From positions 1 to 6,361 of the forward strand of contig NBMG01000090.1 of the NCBI GenBank assembly GCA_002084865.1: a stretch of 6,361 nt of DNA, in the 5' to 3' direction. The stretch's first letter is position 1. The number at the start of each line of letters is the position of its first letter. Positions 1 to 5,352 of this stretch are shown here, piece after piece. The notes beneath the pieces were generated by a model. That model saw only the letters and a list, made by a program, of their open reading frames with translations, did no database searches and was not told the DNA's origin. This DNA comes from Candidatus Atribacteria bacterium 4572_76. GTDB lineage: Bacteria > Atribacterota > Phoenicimicrobiia > Phoenicimicrobiales > Phoenicimicrobiaceae. Position numbers and translations under genes: made by a program.

Positions 1-36
1 ACTAATCCGTCACACTATAATACACTCTTTCGGAGA

Positions 37-150
37 TGTCAAGCTTTTTTTTAAATTTTTTTAATTTTTTTTAAAAAATATATTTTACCTTTTAAATATC
101 ACTGTTTCCCTTTAAAGGTGCATTTTTATTCTCCACCTTAGGTGCATTTT
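37..150. repeat. Phased T-tracts and a repeated AGGTGCATTTT element
   Basis: Three T-runs (45-52, 56-62, 65-72) are centred about 10 bp apart, an arrangement expected to bend DNA. Downstream, AGGTGCATTTT occurs twice in the same orientation (116-126 and 140-150), 24 bp apart. The repeats, together with TGTCAAGC at 37-44, faintly resemble the multiple internal repeats at the ends of IS21-family elements. No transposase or paired end is visible, so the mobile-element reading is only an inference. The repeats and T-runs themselves are read directly. No coding region was found here. Confidence 0.4.
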
Positions 151-198
151 AGTTTACTATTTCCATGAATCGAGCTCCTACAACACATTATTTATTTC

Positions 199-219
199 GG
201 GCAGACACAAGGTCTGCCC
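199..219. repeat. Palindromic hairpin repeat (8-bp stem, 5-nt loop)
   Basis: GGGCAGAC (199-206) and GTCTGCCC (212-219) are perfect inverted complements around the loop ACAAG. The unit, followed by CTAC, resembles the GC-rich hairpin repeats of the type 'GGGC(A/G)ACC...GGTCGCCCCTAC' that I recall as dispersed in many low-GC and uncultured bacterial genomes. It is far more GC-rich than its surroundings. No T-run follows it on the plus strand, so it does not look like an intrinsic terminator for a plus-strand transcript. Its dispersed nature cannot be tested in this window, which contains a single copy. Confidence 0.6.
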
Positions 220-270
220 CTACTTGTACCTTACAACCTTATCTTTCTTCTTCTTTCTCTTTTTTCTTCA

Positions 271-300
271 CTATCCGCTATACGCTGTACGCTCTACGCT
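271..300. repeat. Degenerate 7-bp tandem repeat, about 4.3 copies
   Basis: Four consecutive heptamers read CTATCCG, CTATACG, CTGTACG and CTCTACG, followed by CT, giving a consensus CTVTACG with one or two changes per copy. It lies immediately after a pyrimidine-rich tract (about 241-268) and about 35 bp before the regulator promoter. Related CTATAC words continue loosely downstream (306-326). It looks like a minisatellite. No function is evident. Confidence 0.6.
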
Positions 301-334
301 AAAGCACTATACACTCGATACTATATCTGTGGGG

Positions 335-363
335 TTGACAATTGTATCTTAAAAATATATAAT
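335..363 (+). promoter_or_regulatory. Consensus sigma-70/sigma-A promoter of the regulator operon
   Basis: TTGACA (335-340) and TATAAT (358-363) match the vegetative sigma-factor consensus at all twelve positions, with an optimal 17-bp spacer. The start of transcription would fall near 370, inside the inverted repeat at 365-378, so a protein bound there would block initiation. Such a strong promoter fits a unit that is normally held down by its repressor. Confidence 0.85.
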
Positions 364-381
364 GTGACTAAACAGTCATAT
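362..381. promoter_or_regulatory. Probable TetR-family operator overlapping the transcription start
   Basis: TGACT (365-369) and AGTCA (374-378) form a perfect inverted repeat around AAAC. Symmetry extends one step out to AT/AT at 362-363 and 380-381, across one mismatched pair. The TGACT-N4-AGTCA form is typical of operators bound by TetR/AcrR dimers. It sits just downstream of the -10 box and upstream of the regulator Shine-Dalgarno. The likely ligand is the product of the adjacent gene, giving autorepression; this is inferred from position and symmetry. Confidence 0.7.
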
Positions 382-398
382 GAAGGAGAAAATAAAAA

Positions 399-1073
399 AT
401 GCCCAAACAAACTTTCTTTAATTTACCTGAGGAAAAAAGAAATAAGATTATTAACATTTCTCTTCTTGAGTTTGCCCAACACAGTTATAAAGCTGCTTCG
501 CTAAGCCGTATTGTAGAAAAAGCCGGTATTGCCAAAGGGAGTATGTACCAGTACTTTAAAAATAAAAAAGGATTATATCTTTATTTAATTGACTTTGTTA
601 CTAATAGAAAATTATCTTATATAGACCGACACCTTGATTCTTCCATAGAGGATTTTTATAAGCTATATAAACAAATTATCTTCCTGGCAGTAAAATATGA
701 TTTAGAAAACCTCGGGAAAAGTTTATTTACCTATAATGCATTACATAACCGCAGCGATAAAGAAATGAGAGAAATTGCTATGAATATGAAAGAGAAAAAG
801 CGCAATTTTTTAAAGAAATATGTTATTACAGCTCAGGGAAGAGGGCAGATCAGAAAAGACATAGATATAGACCTTATTACTTGTATAATCAATCAAATCA
901 GCATGAATTTTGGCACATATATGGGCATAAAGTTTAATTTTAATTATATAAATCTTATTGAGAGAGGTATTTTAAAATTACCCATCTCTGATAAAGAACT
1001 TGAATCAACGGTTGATGAACTAATTGAAATATATAAACATGGCTTCGAACCGAAAAATAAAACTAAAGCCTGA
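399..1073 (+). CDS. TetR/AcrR-family transcriptional regulator
   Basis: The 224-residue product has the classic TetR layout. An N-terminal three-helix DNA-binding domain covers about residues 10-60, with the helix-turn-helix at about 31-53, including the family signature IVEKAGIAKGSMYQYFKNKKGLY. An all-helical, poorly conserved ligand-binding and dimerisation domain (about 65-215) follows. Length is normal for the family. The ATG is preceded by AAGGAG (383-388) at 10-nt spacing. Such proteins usually repress, and release DNA when a small hydrophobic or toxic ligand binds. The inverted repeat at 365-378 over its own promoter start is the probable operator. It is the first gene of a co-directional series, so it probably controls the membrane protein, hydrolase and perhaps the later genes through this promoter. 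The ligand cannot be predicted from the sequence. An ATG at 1039 in another frame overlaps its 3' end. Confidence 0.93.
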   Translation: MPKQTFFNLPEEKRNKIINISLLEFAQHSYKAASLSRIVEKAGIAKGSMYQYFKNKKGLYLYLIDFVTNRKLSYIDRHLDSSIEDFYKLYKQIIFLAVKYDLENLGKSLFTYNALHNRSDKEMREIAMNMKEKKRNFLKKYVITAQGRGQIRKDIDIDLITCIINQISMNFGTYMGIKFNFNYINLIERGILKLPISDKELESTVDELIEIYKHGFEPKNKTKA

Positions 1074-1123
1074 GGATTTAGGTACGCTGAGAAGATTTTT
1101 TAGCAAAGTCGGAGGATAAAGAG

Positions 1124-1651
1124 ATGAATGGTATTTTTTTAATTATACCCATTCTTTTGATTAGATTTGGACTTCTAAGCATTATCAATAAAGAAGCACT
1201 GAAACGGGCGGCATATTTCCCACCATGCGAAGGGAAAGAAAAGGTAGCTTTTTGGGTTTACCAGATAACTAACACTTTTATGATTGTATATTTGTTATTT
1301 GTGAAAATTGAAATAAAAAATACCTGGTCATATCTTGGCTTATCTGTTTATCTCTTAGGGTTGGTGTTATATGTAATATCAATAATTGATTTTGCAAAAC
1401 CAAAAGAAAATAGAATAAACTTAAAAGGGTTATATAAGATATCCCGCAACCCAATGTATGTTGCTTATTTTATTTACTTTATAGGATGTGGATTATTGAT
1501 AAATTCATTAACCTATTTTATTATATTGATAGTTTTCCAGATATCAGTACATTGGATTATTCTTTCGGAAGAAAGATGGTGTATAAAAGAATTTGGAGAA
1601 GAGTATAAGGAATATATGAATAAAGTAGGACGTTATCTCTGCTCTATGTAA
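1124..1651 (+). CDS. Isoprenylcysteine carboxyl methyltransferase (ICMT)-family membrane protein
   Basis: This 175-residue integral membrane protein has about four hydrophobic spans (roughly 2-20, 45-62, 69-90, 112-146). The C-terminal half carries the ICMT/phospholipid methyltransferase signature: GLYKISRNPMYV (102-113), then a hydrophobic hairpin, then SEERW (148-152) and FGEEYKEYMNKVGRYL (157-172). In known members these parts form the S-adenosylmethionine pocket and bind the methyl acceptor near the membrane. A methyltransferase acting on a lipid-like or prenylated carboxyl or amine group is therefore likely, but bacterial members act on varied or unknown substrates. GGAGG (1111-1115) lies 8 nt before the ATG. 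The gap to the regulator is 50 nt and to the next gene 22 nt, so it is very likely co-transcribed with both. The protein ends in LCSM, which is not a CaaX box because Cys is third from the end. Confidence 0.85.
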   Translation: MNGIFLIIPILLIRFGLLSIINKEALKRAAYFPPCEGKEKVAFWVYQITNTFMIVYLLFVKIEIKNTWSYLGLSVYLLGLVLYVISIIDFAKPKENRINLKGLYKISRNPMYVAYFIYFIGCGLLINSLTYFIILIVFQISVHWIILSEERWCIKEFGEEYKEYMNKVGRYLCSM

Positions 1652-1673
1652 CAAAACTTGCAGGAGAAATTAG

Positions 1674-2738
1674 ATGAGATTAGCAAAAAGTTGGATATTT
1701 TTTAGTGTAATATTACTGTTATTTATATATATTATTGCTTTGAAGCAATCACATAGCTCAACTCCGCCAATTAAGGATAATAAAGGAAATGTAATACCAG
1801 AAAGTATTGCTTCCTTAGAAATGGTTGAACTTGGTGATATTAATCAGTGTATATTAATAAGAGGAAATAATCTTTCCAATCCGATTTTGCTTTGGTTACA
1901 TGGTGGGCCCGGATCCGCCCAAATGCCGGTGGCTCATTATTTTAACGGAGCATTGGAAAAAGATTTTATCGTAGTTCATTGGGATCAGCGCGGAGCGGGA
2001 AAATCGAATCCTGGTAATTTTGATAACCAAACTATGACCTTTGAACAATTTCTTAATGATGCTCACCAATTAACCCAATACCTAAAAAAACATTTCAACA
2101 AAGAGAAAATATATCTAATAGGCCATTCCTGGGGTACACAGTTGGGTAGTAAATTGGTTTATACTTATCCGGATGATTACTATGCATATGTAGCAGTAAG
2201 CCAGATAGTGAATCCCCTATTAAGTCATAATGTCTCTTACACCTGGCTGTATAAGCAAATCGAAGAAAAAGGAAAGCCGAAAGATTTTAAGTATCTGGAA
2301 GAATTGGGTACACCTCCGTTTACTGTCCACCAAGATTACGTAAATTTCGCCAAGATGGTTGATACTTATGGTGGTGGAATGGATGTGAGTATGGTAAAAC
2401 TGGCCTGGATTGCGTTGCGCGCCCCCGAATACCGATTAAGCGATTATATTGCCTGGTTCCAGGGAGCAAATAGAGGAAGCGGACCCATGTGGAAATCTTC
2501 CCTATCTTTCAATTTAATCCAAGAAGTTCCGCGGTTACTTGTTCCCGTCTATTTTTTCTCCGGCAGAAATGACTATAACACACCCTTACAATTGGTAGAA
2601 GAATACTTCGAAATGCTCGATGCTCCAAAAGGTAAACAATTGGTGAGATTTGAAAAATCAGCCCATACGCCTTTTATGGGAGAAGCGGAAAAATTTAACC
2701 GAGAATTAATACGTGTAAAAAATGAAACATATCAGTAG
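1674..2738 (+). CDS. Membrane-anchored alpha/beta hydrolase, proline iminopeptidase-like (S33)
   Basis: The 354-residue protein starts with a single hydrophobic segment (about 6-23) after a Lys/Arg-containing start. It is probably a membrane anchor with the catalytic domain outside; no lipobox was seen. The domain has the S33 hallmarks: oxyanion motif HGGPG (76-80), DQRGAGKS (104-111), nucleophile elbow GHSWGT (150-155) with Ser152, then Asp300 in SGRND and His331 in SAHTP, giving a complete catalytic triad. A helical cap covers about 180-275. The family includes prolyl aminopeptidases and related esterases or amidases. A true aminopeptidase role is uncertain, so hydrolase is the safe name. 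The ATG has AGGAG at 1662-1666, 7-nt spacing, and follows the methyltransferase gene by 22 nt, indicating the same operon. The triad looks intact, and the C-terminus ends normally for the family. Confidence 0.9.
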   Translation: MRLAKSWIFFSVILLLFIYIIALKQSHSSTPPIKDNKGNVIPESIASLEMVELGDINQCILIRGNNLSNPILLWLHGGPGSAQMPVAHYFNGALEKDFIVVHWDQRGAGKSNPGNFDNQTMTFEQFLNDAHQLTQYLKKHFNKEKIYLIGHSWGTQLGSKLVYTYPDDYYAYVAVSQIVNPLLSHNVSYTWLYKQIEEKGKPKDFKYLEELGTPPFTVHQDYVNFAKMVDTYGGGMDVSMVKLAWIALRAPEYRLSDYIAWFQGANRGSGPMWKSSLSFNLIQEVPRLLVPVYFFSGRNDYNTPLQLVEEYFEMLDAPKGKQLVRFEKSAHTPFMGEAEKFNRELIRVKNETYQ

Positions 2739-2798
2739 AGCCAATTTCGATTCCTGGCAAAACCCCGAAATCTTAAGCGCAATAGTAAATATATTCAT

Positions 2799-2814
2799 GA
2801 GGTAAGTATTTTTG
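2799..2814 (+). promoter_or_regulatory. Ribosome binding site and TTG start of the CPBP gene
   Basis: GAGGT (2799-2803) lies 8 nt before TTG (2812-2814). An in-frame TAA at 2803-2805 overlaps the site, so translation cannot begin further upstream in this frame. The next in-frame methionine is inside the first membrane span, which makes TTG the natural start. Confidence 0.7.
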
Positions 2815-3546
2815 AAACTGGTCACAAAACAATTGAAAAATTTTTTCATATTTTCGTTTTTAGGTTCCTGGATTATATGGTCTATGGCAGTTTTAAAATC
2901 ATATGAAATAATTAATGTATCAATTTCTAATGAAACATTTAAACATTTCGGTAGTTATGCCCCTTCTGTCGTAGCTTTAATACTTACATTTTTATATGGC
3001 GGCAGAAAAGATCTCACATACTTTTTAAAACGTGGAATTCTTTTCAAGTTTGATATAAAATTATATTTTTACATGTTCATATTAGTGCCAGGTATTTTGG
3101 TATGTTCATATTTTTTTACTAAAATTATTTGGAACATAAATTATGAGCTTCTTCTAATGGAAAGTCTACTAAAAAATCCATTATTAATTTTTATAGTATT
3201 TTTTTATATACTTTTTCTGGGTGGACCTTTAGGTGAAGAATTTGGATGGAGAGGATTTGCTCTAAATAGATTGCTTCGCATTTATAATCCATTTACTTCA
3301 AGTATTGTTCTTGGCATAATATGGTCTGTTTGGCATTTACCTTTGTTCTTTATAAAAGGCTCTGCTCAACAAAATATTAACTTTGCCGGATATGTTATTT
3401 TCACTACTTTAATTACAATATTGATAACTATTTTGTTTCTAAAAACTAACGGAAGTGTATTTGCAGCTATAATATTTCATGCTACCTCTAATTTATCATT
3501 GGGACTTTTTCCAATATTTAAAGCAAGAAATAAATTATCTACATAA
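2812..3546 (+). CDS. CPBP-family (Abi/CAAX, Rce1-like) intramembrane metalloprotease
   Basis: The 244-residue polytopic membrane protein has about seven hydrophobic segments (roughly 10-28, 48-62, 84-105, 122-138, 162-180, 191-210, 215-234). It carries all three conserved CPBP motifs: EEFGWRG (142-148, glutamates 142/143 and Arg147), WSVWH (171-175, His175) and HATSN (223-227, His223, Asn227). In the homologous Rce1 enzymes these residues form the glutamate/histidine active site that cuts CAAX proteins. Bacterial members also serve in bacteriocin maturation, self-immunity and other membrane proteolysis, so the substrate here is unknown. Translation starts at TTG. The gene lies 73 nt after the hydrolase on the same strand, probably in the same transcript, and looks more AT-rich than the hydrolase. 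I saw no terminator in between. Confidence 0.88.
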   Translation: MKLVTKQLKNFFIFSFLGSWIIWSMAVLKSYEIINVSISNETFKHFGSYAPSVVALILTFLYGGRKDLTYFLKRGILFKFDIKLYFYMFILVPGILVCSYFFTKIIWNINYELLLMESLLKNPLLIFIVFFYILFLGGPLGEEFGWRGFALNRLLRIYNPFTSSIVLGIIWSVWHLPLFFIKGSAQQNINFAGYVIFTTLITILITILFLKTNGSVFAAIIFHATSNLSLGLFPIFKARNKLST

Positions 3547-3566
3547 CTAATATCTTGTAATTAAAA

Positions 3567-3581
3567 ACACATTTTATGTGT
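3567..3581 (+). other. Small AT-rich hairpin after the CPBP gene
   Basis: ACACAT and ATGTGT pair perfectly around a TTT loop, 20 nt after the CPBP stop. The following bases are not T-rich, so this does not meet the usual pattern of an intrinsic terminator. It may be a weak structure or a chance palindrome. Confidence 0.25.
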
Positions 3582-3610
3582 GCTGACACTACGGGGACTA
3601 AAAGATTTTG

Positions 3611-3640
3611 TTGGTATTAGAGTGACGTATAGAATATGAT
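3611..3640 (+). promoter_or_regulatory. Possible promoter of the MBL-fold gene
   Basis: TTGGTA (3611-3616) and TATGAT (3635-3640) are separated by 18 bp, with four of six and five of six matches to the sigma-A consensus. They lie in the 160-bp gap before the MBL gene, about 65 nt upstream of its apparent start. Such matches arise by chance in AT-rich DNA, so the call is tentative. If real, the MBL gene could be transcribed apart from the regulator operon. Confidence 0.35.
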
Positions 3641-3691
3641 AAAGACGTTATAGATTCAATAACATTATCCGGAATATCTCTTGAATAATTT

Positions 3692-3709
3692 AAGGAGTAT
3701 AAGAAAATA
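3692..3709 (+). promoter_or_regulatory. Shine-Dalgarno facing an ATA codon
   Basis: AAGGAG (3692-3697) is a strong ribosome binding site with ideal 9-nt spacing to ATA at 3707-3709. The next codons (Lys-Lys-Ile-Asn-Arg) are a normal beginning for this protein family. A second ATA at 3716 lies 18 nt away, which is too far. The site therefore marks 3707 as the ancestral start. Confidence 0.7.
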
Positions 3710-4402
3710 AAAAAAATAAATAGGATTCTTCTTGGCAATTCCAATGTATATCTTATTAAAGGTGAAAAGAGATATCTGTTAATAGATACCGGCTTCCCAA
3801 ATACTGTAAAAACATTTTTAAATGCTCTTAGAAAAAAATCAATAAATCTTCAGGATATTGTACTTATTGTTATTACTCATGTTCATTATGATCATGTGGG
3901 AAATTTAAAAGAAATAAAAGATTTTACCGGGGCAAAAATTATAGTAAGCAACAATGAATATGAACTTCTAAAGAAGGGAATTATTTCCATCCCCAAGGGA
4001 ACAAATATATCCGGAAAGCTAATTTCTTATCTGGGAAATTTATTCCCCAAAGCTATAAGTTATCCGCCTGTTGAAGCTGATATCAGAATCTCGGAAACTT
4101 ACTCCTTAAAGAATTTTGGTTTTAATGCTTCGATAATACCGACACCGGGACATACAGAAGGTTCGTTATCAGTGGTATTTGATTTGGGAGAAGCCTTTGT
4201 GGGAGATACTTGTTTTAATATACTTCCTATCAATAAATCTACGGTGTTTCCACCTTTTGCAAAGGATATAGCAATATTACTAAAAAGTTGGAAGCTGCTG
4301 CTTGATACGAAAGTTCAAGAGTTATTTCCCGGACATGGCAAACCTTTTGATATAGATAAGTTACAAAAATCATATATAAAATTAAAAGAAAAAATTATTT
4401 AA
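3707..4402 (+). CDS. Metallo-beta-lactamase-fold hydrolase, apparent ATA start
   Basis: Read from ATA at 3707 the product is 231 residues with a complete MBL core: a beta-strand start INRILLGNSNVYLI (4-17), then IDTG (26-29), then the metal motif THVHYDHVGN (57-66; His58, His60, Asp62, His63), TPGHTEGS (146-153; His149), GD (Asp167 second) and PGHG (209-212; His210). All ligands for a two-metal site are present, so an active hydrolase of the glyoxalase-II-like superfamily is expected; the substrate is unknown. The GTG at 3896 would cut the protein inside the metal motif, so it cannot be the true start. Between the in-frame stop at 3686-3688 and 3896 there is no ATG, GTG or TTG. AAGGAG (3692-3697) lies 9 nt before ATA 3707, exactly where ATG is expected. 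Either ATA is used poorly, or the gene has recently lost its start by a G-to-A change. Confidence 0.8.
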   Translation: MKKINRILLGNSNVYLIKGEKRYLLIDTGFPNTVKTFLNALRKKSINLQDIVLIVITHVHYDHVGNLKEIKDFTGAKIIVSNNEYELLKKGIISIPKGTNISGKLISYLGNLFPKAISYPPVEADIRISETYSLKNFGFNASIIPTPGHTEGSLSVVFDLGEAFVGDTCFNILPINKSTVFPPFAKDIAILLKSWKLLLDTKVQELFPGHGKPFDIDKLQKSYIKLKEKII

Positions 4403-4472
4403 TTACTCAGCATAAATAACCGTCCCTTTTTTTATTTAGATAAGACAATGCCTCTTAATTTTTTCAATTGGG
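4403..4472. other. Convergent gap between the two gene groups
   Basis: These 70 bases separate the stop of the MBL gene from the stop of the minus-strand methyltransferase. A T7 run (4427-4433) follows a poor, AT-only pairing. AAATAACC (4414-4421) pairs with GGTTATTT (4471-4478), but the 49-nt loop is too long for a typical intrinsic terminator. Termination in both directions may occur here, but no convincing terminator is visible. Confidence 0.3.
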
Positions 4473-5285
4473 TTATTTTTTACTCTTCCGACCGAGAATA
4501 GTGTAAGACAAAGGAACGATTTTGTCCTTCTCCAAACCTTCAAGGGCTGCCGATACATCGTGCGGATACTCGGTAAACTCCTTAATTATAATTTCGTTGG
4601 AGCCTATTGCCGTTATGATATCAGATAGCTTATGGGCAAATGAGGTAAATGTCTTAGATTTGTACGTGGTTTTTCCGATGTAGTCAGCTCCATTATTGTC
4701 AACCCATGGGGTATCCCGGAAATATTTATAGACAATTTTATAGGGATTCGTCGCTTCATAAACAGGTTCATCTTTCCATGCCAACAGATTGGTGAAAGGG
4801 TGAATTTCATAAATTACAAGATACCCTTCCGGCTTCAACATCCTTCCAACTAATTCAAACAGCCTCCCAAGATCATGAAACCAGGTTAATGCCCCTGCAG
4901 TGAAGAGGATTAAATCAAAAGTATTATCATATTCGGTATCAAGATCATAAATATTAGCCCTTACGAATCGACAGTTGAGATTGGCGGATTTAGCAATTGC
5001 GCTCGCCTCTGCAATAAACTCATCTGAGATATCAAAACCGACACCCGTCGCACCTGTAGTGTTCACTATCGACAGCAGTTCGCGTCCGTCATTACAGCAA
5101 AGCTGGGCAACAGTTCCACCGGACAATGATATCTTATTAAGAAGAGATGATAGCGTGCTATCCAGCACAGAGTAATTTTTATTCTTAAATAATACCCTAT
5201 AATCTACTTTTCTGTTCTTTCTATGCACACTGGCTGCTTCATTCCAAGCTTCCCTGTTCTTCTCGGAATAATTATCGGTCTTCAT
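4473..5285 (-). CDS. Class I SAM-dependent methyltransferase
   Basis: The 270-residue soluble protein has a Rossmann-type methyltransferase domain at about 50-165. Motif I is VAQLCCNDGREL (59-70), a variant of the usual D/ExGxGxG loop in which Cys-Cys-Asn replaces two glycine positions but Asp-Gly is kept. GFDIS (83-87) supplies the acidic residue that normally binds the ribose. ANIYDL (110-115) and FDLILFTAGALTWFHDL (123-139) follow as motifs II-III, then LKPEGYLVIYEIHP (150-163). The C-terminal part (about 165-265) resembles the lid regions of small-molecule methyltransferases. The acceptor is unknown. The start at 5285 has AGGAG on the minus strand (5297-5301), with a rather long 11-nt spacing. 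It lies 67 nt downstream of the broken serine hydrolase and points the same way, so it was probably in the same operon. The reading frame is intact. Confidence 0.88.
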   Translation of the reverse strand: MKTDNYSEKNREAWNEAASVHRKNRKVDYRVLFKNKNYSVLDSTLSSLLNKISLSGGTVAQLCCNDGRELLSIVNTTGATGVGFDISDEFIAEASAIAKSANLNCRFVRANIYDLDTEYDNTFDLILFTAGALTWFHDLGRLFELVGRMLKPEGYLVIYEIHPFTNLLAWKDEPVYEATNPYKIVYKYFRDTPWVDNNGADYIGKTTYKSKTFTSFAHKLSDIITAIGSNEIIIKEFTEYPHDVSAALEGLEKDKIVPLSYTILGRKSKK

Positions 5286-5352
5286 ATATTTTTTATCTCC
5301 TATAAAAAAGATAGTAAGAGAATGGTTATCCCCTGTATCACCACAACAAAAT

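Noticed and set aside
1640..1651. CAAX box at the end of the ICMT-family protein
   Set aside because: The end is LCSM, with Cys third rather than fourth from the C-terminus.
1905..1922. GC-rich palindromic run with GGGCCC and GGATCC
   Set aside because: It simply encodes the HGGPGSA oxyanion motif of the hydrolase.
3896..3898. GTG as start of the MBL gene
   Set aside because: It would begin one residue after the last histidine of the HxHxDH motif, and 63 family-typical residues precede it in the same frame.
4414..4478. AAATAACC / GGTTATTT pairing as a bidirectional terminator
   Set aside because: The 49-nt loop and AT-rich stem make a stable intrinsic terminator unlikely.
4613..4810. Open frame of 65 codons on the minus strand
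   Set aside because: It lies entirely inside the methyltransferase gene in another frame and shows no protein-family features.
4975..5175. Plus-strand frame of 66 codons
   Set aside because: It is antisense to the methyltransferase gene, which has clear motifs; it has no ribosome binding site of note.
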